From: JADFGZ01 sp965222345
Lineage (GTDB): Bacteria; Acidobacteriota; Terriglobia; 2-12-FULL-54-10
Reading direction: 5' to 3'
Length of the DNA stretch: 64,000 nucleotides
NCBI GenBank assembly: GCA_965222345.1
Contig: CBDCTS010000007.1
Span: forward strand, 372,001 to 436,000
A model generated the notes under the pieces. It saw nothing but the letters and a program-made list of their open reading frames with translations. It had not been told where the DNA came from and did not search any database. Of this stretch, positions 1-9,817 are shown piece after piece; the stretch's first letter is position 1, and the number at the start of each line of letters is the position of its first letter. Made by a program: the position numbers and the translations under genes.

Positions 1-1
1 C

Positions 2-1216
2 TATCCGCCGATGGAGACTGCCGACGATACCGGCTTCGGCGAGTTGACCACGTACCGCAGAGCCCTGCTGGTGGACGGGTACTTTCGGATCAGGCCGAAT
101 GAACTGGCGGAGATTGTAGAACAGGGGCTGTTGAAGCGCGCAGCCGTGGGGATTACCACCTTCGTTTCCCATATGATGGGTCTGCAATTTTTGAATGCTT
201 ACCAGAAGCTCACTCGGGAAGACCGCATGCCGATCCGGTATGCCTACACTCATTATTTCGGCTTTCAGAACAACCCCGACCCAGCCGGTTTTTACATGAG
301 GCTGGGAGACTTGGCCGGGCTGGGCACCGACTACTTCTGGTCGGCCGGGGTGGGTCTCGGCAACATCGATTCCGGCCCGCCGATGATGTGTACTACGATG
401 GAGGCTTCCCAGGAACTCAAGGACAGGGAATGGTGCCGCAACACTCCCGGCACTGACTACGCCAAGGCAGTCCTGACGGCTGTGTTGTCCAAGGAGCGGG
501 TAGCGGTGGGCCATGCCTATGGGGACAAGGGCGTGGATTATTTCATGGACACCCTGGAAGAGGCCATGACGCTCGATCCCACTATCACCCTGGACTATAT
601 CCGCTCGCGCCGCTTTAGCTCCGACCATTGCGGTTTCTATCCGCGTCCGGATCAAATCCCTCGCTTGGCCCATCTTGGCATGATGATCAGTTGCGGCGGC
701 AATGTGCTGAGCAGAAGCTACCCGTGGCTGGAACGCTACGGCAAGCAGTACGCAAATTGGATCTCCCCGGTCAAGAGCTTGCTCCAGGGAGGAGTGAAAA
801 CGGTGTACGAAGGCAGAGGCGGCGGGGAAGGCAGTGTGAGCGAAACATACTTCTACCAGGGCTATGCTCTGATCAGCCGCAAAAACGAGTACGGGGCGAT
901 GGTGGCGCCGGAAGAGGCCATTGACCGTATGACTCTGATGAAGATGTCGACCTCCTGGCCAGCCGAGTTTGCCTTGCGAGAGGCCCACATCGGCACGCTG
1001 GAGGCAGGCAAATTAGCCGATCTGTTGGTGCTGAACAGGGATTATTTCACGGTTCCGGAAGAAGAAATCCCCGAAGTCTTTCCTCTCCTGACAATGGTGG
1101 GCGGAAAAATTCAGGTCTTGCGAAGCGAGTTTGCCGGGGAGCTGGGCAGGGACCCCGTCGGGCCCCAGATGGAGTTCAGAAACGAACCCCAGTACGCGTC
1201 GGCGGAGGGGGAGTAG
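2..1216 (+). CDS. Amidohydrolase family 3 (YtcJ-like), 5' end cut by window edge
   Basis: This is the C-terminal two thirds of a metal-dependent amidohydrolase; the reading frame is open to the window edge and the first complete codons read Y-P-P-M-E-T. It aligns almost residue for residue with the next gene from the motif METADDTGFGELTTYRR to the stop, so the two are a tandem duplication. Visible family features are the HAYGDKGVDY and SSDHCGFYPRP histidine segments and the C-terminal LEAGKLADLLVLNRDY strand that is typical of amidohydrolase beta-sandwich closure. The family hydrolyses C-N or C-O bonds in cyclic or acyl substrates; the substrate here is unknown. By analogy with the neighbour the missing part should hold a signal peptide and the HxH metal site. 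About 97 bp separate the stop from the next gene's start. Confidence 0.85.
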   Translation, partial: YPPMETADDTGFGELTTYRRALLVDGYFRIRPNELAEIVEQGLLKRAAVGITTFVSHMMGLQFLNAYQKLTREDRMPIRYAYTHYFGFQNNPDPAGFYMRLGDLAGLGTDYFWSAGVGLGNIDSGPPMMCTTMEASQELKDREWCRNTPGTDYAKAVLTAVLSKERVAVGHAYGDKGVDYFMDTLEEAMTLDPTITLDYIRSRRFSSDHCGFYPRPDQIPRLAHLGMMISCGGNVLSRSYPWLERYGKQYANWISPVKSLLQGGVKTVYEGRGGGEGSVSETYFYQGYALISRKNEYGAMVAPEEAIDRMTLMKMSTSWPAEFALREAHIGTLEAGKLADLLVLNRDYFTVPEEEIPEVFPLLTMVGGKIQVLRSEFAGELGRDPVGPQMEFRNEPQYASAEGE

Positions 1217-1312
1217 CGGAAAGCAGCGGGTATCGAGGCAAGGTTTGCCGGCTTCCAGGCGAAGTTCGGCTCCATGGATGACACCATAATGCGTTTCGAA
1301 TGGGAGGACTTT

Positions 1313-3205
1313 ATGAACAGCCTGATGCGAGTCTTTGTGATGGGGTGCGCGCTGGTTTCCCTGGCGGTTGCGCAGGAGACGGCGACCGTGCCGGTGGAAA
1401 TTATTTCCTACCCGGACTTGATCCTTTACAACGGCAAGATTATGACGATGGATGATGCCTCCACCGGCCCCTCTCCGGGCAGCATATTCCAGGCGATTGC
1501 GCTCCGTGACCGCAGAATTCAGGCGCTTGGCGCTGACGCCGAAATTCTCTCCTACGCCGGCCCGGCGACGGAAAGAATCAACCTGCAAGGCAAGACGGTG
1601 ATCCCCGGTATTGTGGACGCCCACACCCACATCCACAACAGCGAGGTGGCATGGTGGGCCCAGCAGAACCCGCAAGCTTTCGAGACCATGGGCCGGGAAT
1701 TTGTGGTCGGCGGAATGACTTCCGAGGACCTCAAGAAAGGCATTGAGCTGGTCCTGAAAGAGCGGATGAGCGGCGTCGATCCCGACAAGTGGGCTTTTAT
1801 CTCTCTGCCTACCAATAGTCCTGACGACCCCGGCTCGGGAACAGGGATTGGGGTCAACTTTTTACAGCAACGTGACATCACGCTTCAGGACCTCGATACG
1901 CTCTCGCCCAATAATCCCGTGCTCCTCCGGGGCCACCCGGCATACATGATTAACTCCGCCGGAAAGAAAGCCATTGAGCAGATGTACGGTTTCTTCCCGC
2001 CGATGGAAACCGCCGACGACACCGGCTTCGGTGAGCTGACCACGTATCGCCGGTCGCTGATGGTGGACGGCTACTTTCGGGTGCGGCCCAGAGAGTTGGC
2101 CGATATTGTGGAACAAGGCCTGCGGAAAAATGCGGCGGCGGGAATTACCACGTTCTCATCGCATATGATGGGCCTGCAATTCCTGAATGCATACCAGATC
2201 CTCATCCGAGAAGACCGCATGCCCATCCGGTATGCCTACACGCACTACTTCGGCTTCCAGAATAATCCGGAACCCGCTGCTTTCTATATGAGGCTGGGGG
2301 ATATGGCCGGCCTGGGAAACGATTACTTCTGGTCGGGCGGGGTAGGCCTGGGCAACATTGATTCGGGACCGCCGATGTTTTGCAGCACGATAGAGGCGCC
2401 TCGCGAAGTGAAAGAAAGGGAATGGTGCCGCAACACTCCCGGAACCGCCTACGCCAAGGCGGTTCTCACGGCGGTGCTGTCCAAAGAGCGGGTGGCGGCT
2501 GGCCATGCCTATGGGGACAAGGGCGTGGATTATTTCATGGACACACTGGAAGAGGCCATGACGCTCGATCCCACCATCACGCTGGACTATATCCGCTCCC
2601 GGCGGTTCAGTTCCGACCATTGCGGTTTCTATCCGCGTCCGGATCAGATTCCCCGCATGGCCCGTCTCGGCATGATGATCAGTTGCGGCGGCAACGTGCT
2701 GAGCCGAAGTTACCCGTGGCTGGAACGCTACGGCAAGCAGTACGCCAACTGGATTTCGCCGGTCAAGAGTTTGATCGATGGCGGAGTGAAAACGGTCTAC
2801 GAAAACGAAGCCGGGATAAACGGAATCGTGAGCGAAAACTACTTCTATCAGGGTTACGCCCTGATCACCCGTAAAAACGAGTACGGCCAGATGGTGGCGC
2901 CGGAAGAGGCGATAGACCGCATGACGCTGATGAAGATGATGACGTCCTGGCCGGCCGAGTTTGTCCTGCGGGAAAACGAATTGGGAACTCTGGAAGCGGG
3001 CAAGCTGGCCGATCTGGTGGTATTGAACCAGGATTACTTCACAGTTCCCGAAGAAGAGATTCCGAATCTCTATCCCGTCCTGACGGTGGTGGGCGGAAAG
3101 ATTGAGGTATTGCGAAACGAGTTTGCCCAAGAGCTGGGCCGAGACCCCATCGGGCCACAGCTGGAGTTTAAGAACGAATCGCGTTACGCGGGGGTGGTGG
3201 AGTAG
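1313..3205 (+). CDS. Exported amidohydrolase family 3 (YtcJ-like)
   Basis: A protein of about 630 residues starting MNSLMRVFVMG. I place the start at 1313, not at the upstream in-frame ATG at 1274, because GGGAGG lies just upstream of 1313 and the resulting N-terminus is a typical signal peptide ending near residue 20 (AVAQE). The metal-site motif VDAHTHIHN puts the HxH pair at residues 104 and 106. Later histidines lie in GHAYGDKG and SSDHCGFYP, and the C-terminus carries TLEAGKLADLVVLN. It is the tandem paralogue of the gene before it and converges on a TonB receptor gene 49 bp downstream. The likely role is periplasmic hydrolysis of an imported small organic compound (inference). The acidic residue expected near the C-terminal side of the barrel is not in the usual S-D-x-P context: here the strand reads TVYENEAG. 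Confidence 0.9.
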   Translation: MNSLMRVFVMGCALVSLAVAQETATVPVEIISYPDLILYNGKIMTMDDASTGPSPGSIFQAIALRDRRIQALGADAEILSYAGPATERINLQGKTVIPGIVDAHTHIHNSEVAWWAQQNPQAFETMGREFVVGGMTSEDLKKGIELVLKERMSGVDPDKWAFISLPTNSPDDPGSGTGIGVNFLQQRDITLQDLDTLSPNNPVLLRGHPAYMINSAGKKAIEQMYGFFPPMETADDTGFGELTTYRRSLMVDGYFRVRPRELADIVEQGLRKNAAAGITTFSSHMMGLQFLNAYQILIREDRMPIRYAYTHYFGFQNNPEPAAFYMRLGDMAGLGNDYFWSGGVGLGNIDSGPPMFCSTIEAPREVKEREWCRNTPGTAYAKAVLTAVLSKERVAAGHAYGDKGVDYFMDTLEEAMTLDPTITLDYIRSRRFSSDHCGFYPRPDQIPRMARLGMMISCGGNVLSRSYPWLERYGKQYANWISPVKSLIDGGVKTVYENEAGINGIVSENYFYQGYALITRKNEYGQMVAPEEAIDRMTLMKMMTSWPAEFVLRENELGTLEAGKLADLVVLNQDYFTVPEEEIPNLYPVLTVVGGKIEVLRNEFAQELGRDPIGPQLEFKNESRYAGVVE

Positions 3206-3254
3206 TCGGCGCTGCCGAGGATTCGGAGAATTGCTGGAGCGGAGAAACGTTCCG

Positions 3255-6125
3255 CTACATGCGGTATCGCAGCGTCAATTGGACCACGCGCCCTTTATTC
3301 GATGTATTGAGGATTCTTCCAAAGGTGTCGGCAGAGATCACGTGCCTCGCCTCGTCAAAGTGAGGCTGGTTGAAAGAGTTGAGCAGTTCGGTGCGAAATT
3401 GAAAGATGCCGGTTTCACCGGCACGGAAATCCTTCTCGACGGCGATGTTCCAATTATGCGTGCCGTCGTTCCGGAAAGTCTGATAGCCAAGGTTCCCCCG
3501 CCCTCCCGGCGGGATAATCGTATCGAAATTTTCCCTGGTAAAGATGAAGCGGGCGGTATCCGGGTGATCTATGCTCTTCCATAGAATATCCGGGTTCAGC
3601 AGGTTCGGCCTGTCCCCGGACACTCCATCCACGTTTCCAAAGCCGGGAGAATCCGAGCCGGTATGCACGTGGGTGGGAGTGCCCGACCGGAAGGTGGTCG
3701 TCCCGGAAATGTTCCATCCACCCAGCAACAGGGACCGGATGCCTCGCTGGTTGCGCGCCCAGGGAAACTCGAACCGGTAGCCGATCGTCAGCGCGTGCGG
3801 AGTGTCGAACCGCGCGAGACCTCTCAGGTCTCCGAAGACATCCTCAATGGTGCTGTTGTGGAAGCCCGTTCCAATCTGTGCAAAATGCGTGTCTGAACTG
3901 GTAATGGCCTTGCTGAATGTGTAGCGGGCATTCCAGGTCAATCCCCGGCCTATGCGCTTGTCCACGCCGATGTGCAGGGCGTCAAAATAGCTAATGCCGC
4001 CGCTGGAGACGGTTGCGATCTGGGAGTAGCGCTGATCGGGCCGCCTTAGATTGGTGGTGTTTGTCCCGCACCAAAGATAGGGGAAACCTCCCGGCACGGT
4101 CGGGTCCGACGGGTCCTTGCAGATTCCCGGAACCGGCTGGGCCCGGTTGGAGATGGCACGGTTTGGCAATTTGAAGGTGCGGTTCCCGATATACCCGATC
4201 CGGAAAAACAGATTCGCCGGCAGTTCTCGCTCGATGGCGAAGTTATACATGTGCGAGTAGGGAGCCACCAAGTCCGGACTGAGCAGATTCAACTCTGATT
4301 TCTTCACTTCAGCGCTGCCACCCAAAGGATTCAGCAGGTCGGGATCATCGATTTTGATCACCTGCACTTCGGGGGGGTTAAAGCGCGCCCGCTGGTAGAG
4401 GATTGGGAATACAGACCCGAAGGAGATTCCATAGCCGCCGCGCACGACCGTCTTTCCCCCGCCTGGATTCCATGCGAAACCGAACTGCGGAGCGAAGTTA
4501 TTGGCGTCGGTCGAGTAGGGAATCGAAGTCAGGCCGTTCACCTCGGTCGGGGCCGTCACCATTTCGTATCGCAATCCGAGCGAAAGCGTCCAATGGGAAC
4601 TGGCCCGGATGGTGTCCTGCAAATAGAAAGCGTTTTCCCAGTTGCGGAATCCGCGATAGAGGTTTCCCGTCGCTATCGTAAAGGAGGTGGGCCTGCCCAG
4701 GAGGAAATTTTCCACTGCGGAGTGCCCTTCGTCCCGGGTGAAAGAAAATTGCCCTCGGGAGTTGTCACTCTGCAGGTCATTAATCCGCAATCGCGTGATC
4801 CGGAATCCAGCCGAGAGAGTATGTTTTCCGCTGACGTGGGTTACTTCCGGTGCAAAAGAAAAGCGATTTTCCACCCGTCTGCGGGGAAGTGAAGGTCCTC
4901 CACCCAGCCCCGTTATCTCCTGTCCAAAAGAAATTTGCGGAACCACGTCAATTCCCAGCGGGGAGAGCAGATTTTTATACCGGTCTGTAGTGTCCAGGAT
5001 GACCGAGAGGCGGTCAAAGTGCACCGCGAGCCGGGAGAGGGTGCTGGGGGAGAAAGCGTGGGCGTGCGTCAGATGCGTGCTCTGCGGCCGGAGAAAAGTA
5101 TCCGGGTTTTGCCCGGCTACGATCTCAAACGGCACCTCGGTCGCATCCAAAAACCTTTGCTCAAAGGAGATTTGATCCGCCTCGCCGGGCCGGTAATCAA
5201 GCCGGGTGGAAAAGGCCGTTCTGCGGATGTCCCGAAGCGCATTCGTATTCAGTTGACGCAGGCTGACGTCCGGAAGGTTGGGAAACTCTTCGGGAAATCC
5301 TTCGAGCAGTCTCGCAATGACGGCGTTCACCTGCGGGTCCGAAGAGCGAGGAGTTCTTTCGTTTTCCAGGGGCACCTGAACGTTTCCATTCACAAACCCG
5401 GAATCCCGGGTCTGGCTCCAGGCGAAATCGAAAGACAGCTTGCTGCTGAAGAGGGGTCCGCCCACCGTGCCCCCGTACTGGTTTAGCCGGGACGGCCTGA
5501 GGCTGCCAACTGTGAAAAAAGAGCGGGCATTGAGGGCGCTGTTCTGATGCGAATTGTACAGGGAGCCGTGGAAATTGCTCAACGGCGGTCTGGGCCGGAG
5601 CCAATCTGCCCTCCGCAACGGGTAGCCGTACATTGCTCCGTAATTATTCTCCTGCGACCGAAACTCCCGGATGAATTGAATGTTGGCTCCCCGCTTGTCC
5701 AAGTTTCTGTTAGTTTCATTTGTATCCAGCTTCACGATAAATATATTGGGGTTCAGTTCCTCGGTTGCCCGGACCGTTGTTTGTTCCTGGCTGGAGCGCA
5801 GCCGCAGGTTCAGCCGCACCGGTTCCGCCGGATCGCCTGCAGCGACCCGTTCCTGAACCAGATCGGCATAGCCCGATTTTCTGACGATGAGGGTATAAAC
5901 ACCCGGGGGAAGCGATTCCAGAAAATAGCTTCCGTCTTCTTCCGTCAGCACCATCTCGGAGAAATCTGTATCGGGCTGCCGGACAATGATCTGAGCCCCG
6001 GCGACGTTGGCCCCCCCCGCGTCAGAGACCGTGCCTGACAGGGTCGCCGCCGCCGCGCGGGTGTTGAGCCCCGGCAGAGCGGCAACGAGAAGGACAAAAC
6101 TCAGCGAATATATTTTCCTTTTCAT
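3255..6125 (-). CDS. TonB-dependent receptor with carboxypeptidase-regulatory domain (Oar-like)
   Basis: An outer-membrane receptor of about 956 residues. The start chosen is MKRKIYSLSFVLL, which opens a signal peptide ending near NTRAAAA; a longer in-frame start at 6200 would put about 25 non-signal residues in front. After the signal comes an Ig-like regulatory domain (TLSGTVSDAGGANVAGAQI), then a plug region and a long beta-barrel with repeated receptor motifs such as VVRGGYGISFG, FRIGYIGNRT and WNARYTFSKAI. It ends in alternating hydrophobic residues (VVQLTLRYRM). The family imports large or scarce ligands using TonB energy. The gene converges on the amidohydrolase pair, so ligand import and periplasmic hydrolysis may be linked (inference). 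The ligand cannot be read from the sequence. Confidence 0.9.
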   Translation of the reverse strand: MKRKIYSLSFVLLVAALPGLNTRAAAATLSGTVSDAGGANVAGAQIIVRQPDTDFSEMVLTEEDGSYFLESLPPGVYTLIVRKSGYADLVQERVAAGDPAEPVRLNLRLRSSQEQTTVRATEELNPNIFIVKLDTNETNRNLDKRGANIQFIREFRSQENNYGAMYGYPLRRADWLRPRPPLSNFHGSLYNSHQNSALNARSFFTVGSLRPSRLNQYGGTVGGPLFSSKLSFDFAWSQTRDSGFVNGNVQVPLENERTPRSSDPQVNAVIARLLEGFPEEFPNLPDVSLRQLNTNALRDIRRTAFSTRLDYRPGEADQISFEQRFLDATEVPFEIVAGQNPDTFLRPQSTHLTHAHAFSPSTLSRLAVHFDRLSVILDTTDRYKNLLSPLGIDVVPQISFGQEITGLGGGPSLPRRRVENRFSFAPEVTHVSGKHTLSAGFRITRLRINDLQSDNSRGQFSFTRDEGHSAVENFLLGRPTSFTIATGNLYRGFRNWENAFYLQDTIRASSHWTLSLGLRYEMVTAPTEVNGLTSIPYSTDANNFAPQFGFAWNPGGGKTVVRGGYGISFGSVFPILYQRARFNPPEVQVIKIDDPDLLNPLGGSAEVKKSELNLLSPDLVAPYSHMYNFAIERELPANLFFRIGYIGNRTFKLPNRAISNRAQPVPGICKDPSDPTVPGGFPYLWCGTNTTNLRRPDQRYSQIATVSSGGISYFDALHIGVDKRIGRGLTWNARYTFSKAITSSDTHFAQIGTGFHNSTIEDVFGDLRGLARFDTPHALTIGYRFEFPWARNQRGIRSLLLGGWNISGTTTFRSGTPTHVHTGSDSPGFGNVDGVSGDRPNLLNPDILWKSIDHPDTARFIFTRENFDTIIPPGGRGNLGYQTFRNDGTHNWNIAVEKDFRAGETGIFQFRTELLNSFNQPHFDEARHVISADTFGRILNTSNKGRVVQLTLRYRM

Positions 6126-6584
6126 TTTTTCTCGTTTTCTCGGTGGATTGCCCCAGACTGCGAATTGCACCAGACTACAGTAGGTTGAATGGGAAATCAA
6201 TGGTCTATGCTTGTTGGCAGCGGTCCTGATTTCGCGTCAGGGCGCACTGAGCCGGCGTTATTGTCTGGCGGGTCGGATAGTGTTAGGCTCGCGCGTGGTA
6301 ACGAACGACACGAGCCTCATCGTGCGGGTTGGAACCTATCCTGCCGCTGTCATGCTGAGCTAAACGAAGCATCTGCTTTTGTTTGAGCATACTGGCCACG
6401 AGCAGATGGTTCGCTCCTCTCCGGCGGGTGCTTGCATGCGCCTGATTTCGGGGCTGGAGGTGGTATTATGGACGCCAGGATTCTCAAGCTAACAGTTGTT
6501 TCCTGCACCATTGAGTTTAGGGCGTGCCGGGCGGCCCGCCAAAGACAAAAAGACAAGTGAATGGCCGGGAGGAGGAATCAGGTG
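6126..6584. other. Intergenic region between divergent receptor and amidohydrolase genes
   Basis: About 460 bp with no convincing gene. It must hold the promoters of the leftward receptor gene and the rightward amidohydrolase gene. A dispersed repeat copy lies at 6349-6380. The ribosome site GGGAGGAGG near 6567-6575 serves the amidohydrolase start at 6585. Confidence 0.6.
6349..6380 (+). repeat. Dispersed GTCATGCTGAG-type repeat, single arm
   Basis: The stretch TGTCATGCTGAGCTAAACG followed by AAGCATCTGCTTTT resembles a short intergenic repeat arm. Related copies occur at 46644-46670 and, as an inverted pair, at 60303-60398. Confidence 0.5.
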
Positions 6585-8500
6585 ATGCGCTTATATGGAA
6601 GTTTTCTGACTGCAGCTTTGGCGTTTGCAGCGCTCTTTTCAATGAATCTGCGCGCGCAGAGCGCGCTTCCCCCAGAGGTGGCTCAGCACGGCTATGCCGA
6701 CTTGATTATTGTCAATGGCAAAATCGTTAGCATGGACGATACCGGGCGGAATACCAATCCGGGAAACATTTACGAGGCATTGGCCGTCAAGAAGGACCGG
6801 ATTGTTGCCTTGGGGACGGATGAGAGAATTCGCTCCCTGGCCGATTCCAACACCACCGTCATCGATCTGCAAGGTCAGATGGTGATCCCGGGCGTGATTG
6901 AAACCCACGTTCATATCTTTGGCGACGCGGCGCTGGCCGCCGGAATGGGGATACAGTCTCCGGACACGGGTGTCAGCCTGAGGGTCCAGGCCAGCAAGGA
7001 TATTGAAACCACGCGCCTGAAGGTGGAGACGGCCCTCCAGGACGCTCTCGGCAAGGTAGGGCGGGGAGATTGGGTGCACATCGGAATTGATGGCAATCCG
7101 GAAGAACGCATCAGCGATTCGCAGGTCTTCAGTTGGGTGACGCTCGGCAACTTTGAGCCGCGAGAGAGGCTGGATCGTCTAGCGCCGGATAATCCGGTGA
7201 TGATCCAGGTGGCCAGCCGGGCGACGGTCAACTCCACGGCCTGGACCATGATGCAGGGATTTTTCCCGGAGCTGGATGAGTACTACGAGGTGGCTTTGCC
7301 GGATGCTCCGGACGCGGCGGAAAAGGGATTGATCGGAGTGGAAGGCCGGGTTGCTCTCCAATGGGAAATCTGGTGGCGAAAACATCCCACCAGCCTGATG
7401 GCGGAATTGATGCGGAGGACCTTGGAGGTTGCAGCCTCTCACGGGGTGACGACTTTCAGCTCCCGGCTGACCCATCCCCGGATCATGGACAGTTATGCAA
7501 TGCTGAACCGCGAAAAGAAAATGCCTATCCGTTTTGCCGCGCTGATGGAGGGTCATCGGAGGCCGCGCGACCCGGATACGATCCGCCAGGTCTATGAAAT
7601 GACGGGAAACCTGACCGGCGTGGGTAACGACTACTTCTGGATTCATGGCGTGGCGAGCGAGCTGTGGGATTCCAGCTTTCCGCAGGCTTGCCTCGGGCCG
7701 GACCTGCCGGCTCCGCCGGAGATCAAGCGCCGGGAGATGTGTCCGGGACCGGGCAAACTGTACTATGACACCTTGAAAAATGCCCTGGCGTCAGGGTGGC
7801 GGCTGGCCGGCATTCACGGGGTCGGCAGCCACGGCGCGCGGATATTCATTCAGATGGTGGAATCCGTTATACAAGAAACGGGGATGACGGTGGAGGACAT
7901 CCGCAAGCTGCGGCTGACGCTGGAGCATAACGAGGCGCTCGGCACGAAATCCGATGTGATCGAGGGGCTGAAAAAGTACGGCATCATTCTGAGCGTTCAT
8001 CCCAGCCGGCTCTTCCGCGAGCCGGATTACATCCGGGATTACGGGCCGGAGGCGGAACAGTTCATGCAGCCCGTCAAGACCTGGCTGGACCAGGGAGTGA
8101 AGGTGGTGGGCCAGACGCACCGCTACCGCAATATCGGCTACATCTGGACGCTCCCCATAACTCGGCGGATCATTGACGGAAAGGTGGTCCTGCCGGAGGA
8201 AGCCATCGACCGCGTCACCGTGCTGAAGATGTGGACGCGGTGGGCTGCTGAATATGTGATGAGGAAGAAGACATCGGATCGCTTGAAGCAGGCAAGCTCG
8301 CCGACTTCGTCGTGCTCGACGGGGACATGCTCACCATCCCCATCGAGCAGTTCTCCCATGTCCGCCCGCAAGCGACCGTGGTGGGGGGAGAGGTCCGGTT
8401 CCTGGACACCGGCTATGCGCAAAGGCTGGGCATGGAACCGGTGGGATATCAGTTCCCGGAAGGCTATGAGCCTTGGGGAGAAATTACCCCGGAGTATTGA
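6585..8500 (+). CDS. Exported amidohydrolase family 3, frameshifted near 8265
   Basis: A third YtcJ-like amidohydrolase, divergent from the pair at the window start. The start at 6585 (MRLYGSFLTAALAFAALF) follows GGGAGGAGG and gives a signal peptide ending near MNLRAQSA. The HxH site is in GVIETHVHIFG, with a further histidine segment at LAGIHGVGSHGAR. Up to about 8264 the frame reads EYVMR; the expected C-terminal strand (E-D-I-G-S-L-E-A-G-K-L-A-D-F) continues in the +2 frame from 8267 and runs to TGA at 8498-8500. Restoring one base near 8265-8267 joins the two parts. Without it the first frame runs on to 8516 with a nonsense serine-rich tail. This is either a sequencing or assembly error in an A/G-rich run or a very recent inactivation, since both sides still look under coding constraint. 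Periplasmic hydrolase of unknown substrate. Confidence 0.85.
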
Positions 8501-8899
8501 TCCGGCCTGCAAATGAAGCCTTGCTTGTTGCAAGCAAGAGACGGGGCGCGAAGTTGCCGGGCACAACCGGAAGCGTTCCTTCGTGCCTAAGCGTTCTATC
8601 GATTATCCGACGCACTTGCCCCCCTGATGGGTTCAGGTGGTGATTGTGCGCTTGACAAACCGAAGGGCGTGGAATAGCACGGCGGGACAGTTGGATTTCT
8701 CAAGTTTCTCAAGGACTTTGCAAAGTTTGTGGGTTCTGTCCGGGTGGTTCTCGTGATGGAATCTTAGGCGCTGTGCGGAGGTAGTGACACCAAACGGAGT
8801 TGTTTTTGCCCGCGCGGAGGCATTTGCATACAAAGGTTTCCAACTGCGCTACATGGTCCTACGGCTGCGCAGCCGGGGACTATGCAAGCATTGGCCGAA
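8501..8899. other. Intergenic stretch without a supported gene
   Basis: About 400 bp between the frameshifted amidohydrolase and the small exported-protein gene. Short open frames are present on both strands, but none has a ribosome site or recognisable motif. A perfect 8-bp stem (CTTGCTTG-TTG-CAAGCAAG) at 8520-8538 follows the amidohydrolase stop but lacks a following T-run, so it may be only a weak or factor-assisted terminator. Confidence 0.5.
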
Positions 8900-8932
8900 A
8901 ATGGAAACCCCGCATGGAGACGCCAAGCGGGG
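8900..8932 (-). terminator. Rho-independent-type terminator of the small exported-protein gene
   Basis: Read on the minus strand, a CCCCGC...GCGGGG stem (8908-8913 with 8927-8932) is followed by TTTCCATTTT. It lies just beyond the stop at 8947 of the leftward gene. Confidence 0.6.
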
Positions 8933-8946
8933 CAAGAATGAAGGGA

Positions 8947-9456
8947 CTAATTCAGCTTAAAAACCATTCCGAACGTTACTGCGGCTCCGTAGACGCGAGT
9001 GTAGCGAACACCAGCATGAAGTCCATAACTTCCCCCAACGCTTTTGACCGCGGCAACCATCCCTGCCCCATAGTTGAATTGGCTTCCATCGCCGCACAAC
9101 AACTCGCTGCAGGACTGCCCTCCTGAATATCCGCCGATCCCAACTGGAATGACCGAAAACCTTTCAGTGGCGAATATCGCGCGTCCAAAGGAAACATCCA
9201 GACCAGAGGAACCGTTATCGCTCTTAATCTGCGGAACGGCCGCTTTCCCTTCCTCATCCAGTCCAAGCACATGTCCGTCCATGCCGACATAGGTGCGGTT
9301 GTTTTGCATCCCAATGCCGCCCAGATATCCCTCGATGTATTTTTTCCCGCCAACGACTGCTCCGCCGTAGAGATGCATGTCCTTTTGTGCCAACGCTAGA
9401 GGAGAAAAGGTTGCCAATACCAGCAGCGATAACGCAATTTTCCGAAACATTTTCAT
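8947..9456 (-). CDS. Small exported protein, possibly an outer-membrane barrel
   Basis: A 169-residue protein with a clear signal peptide (MKMFRKIALSLLVLATF...ALAQ) and an AAGGAGA ribosome site before the ATG at 9456. The mature part is glycine-rich with alternating polar and aromatic residues (LYGGAVVGGKKYIEGYLGG, YSGGQSC, LHAGVRYTRVYG) and ends in a hydrophobic strand VTFGMVFKLN. That pattern suits a small outer-membrane beta-barrel. Two cysteines in the SCSELLCG segment could form a disulfide loop. I do not recognise a family. It has its own terminator and no operon partner, so it is probably monocistronic. Confidence 0.75.
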   Translation of the reverse strand: MKMFRKIALSLLVLATFSPLALAQKDMHLYGGAVVGGKKYIEGYLGGIGMQNNRTYVGMDGHVLGLDEEGKAAVPQIKSDNGSSGLDVSFGRAIFATERFSVIPVGIGGYSGGQSCSELLCGDGSQFNYGAGMVAAVKSVGGSYGLHAGVRYTRVYGAAVTFGMVFKLN

Positions 9457-9673
9457 TGTCTCCTTATGGTGCGCTTTGTTGGATCCGTCCCAGACAACCG
9501 GATGCGGTCACCGGGCCGGTTGCCCCACAAAACGCATGTGGACGTGCGGAATCCCTCTATTCCTCTCAAGCGAAGGTCTTGTATTCGGCGAGCAACCCGA
9601 TGTCAGGTCACGCCCGCTTTTTGCAATGCAGAACTCTAGCCCAGGCAGTGTTGAACCGCAAGGAACAACAATT

Positions 9674-9797
9674 TCAGGCGGCGAGAGAGCTGTAGGTGAG
9701 GTTCCCCGTGTTGACTGTCCGGCGTAGCGTGTCCCGGAATATGTGGAGGTTGTCGCGGTTGTTGAATCACCACTCCATCTCTTCGAGGCAGCGGTAT
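9674..9797 (-). pseudogene. Remnant of an IS1595-type transposase C-terminus
   Basis: On the minus strand the codons read A-Y-R-C-L-E-E-M-E-W, then TGA, then F-N-N-R-D-N-L-H-I-F-R-D-T-L, ending with L-A-A and a stop at 9674. The FNNRDN...FRDTL block is the characteristic C-terminus of IS1595 (ISXO2-like) transposases. The in-frame TGA and the loss of everything upstream show it is dead. The rest of 9457-9817 shows no gene; its right part must contain the promoter of the exported-protein gene. Confidence 0.65.
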
Positions 9798-9817
9798 GCA
9801 TCGTTACAAGAAATGCT

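Noticed and set aside
2156..3130. Minus-strand open frame of 324 codons inside the second amidohydrolase
   Set aside because: Antisense to a well-supported gene and rich in His, Arg and Gln as expected for a shadow frame.
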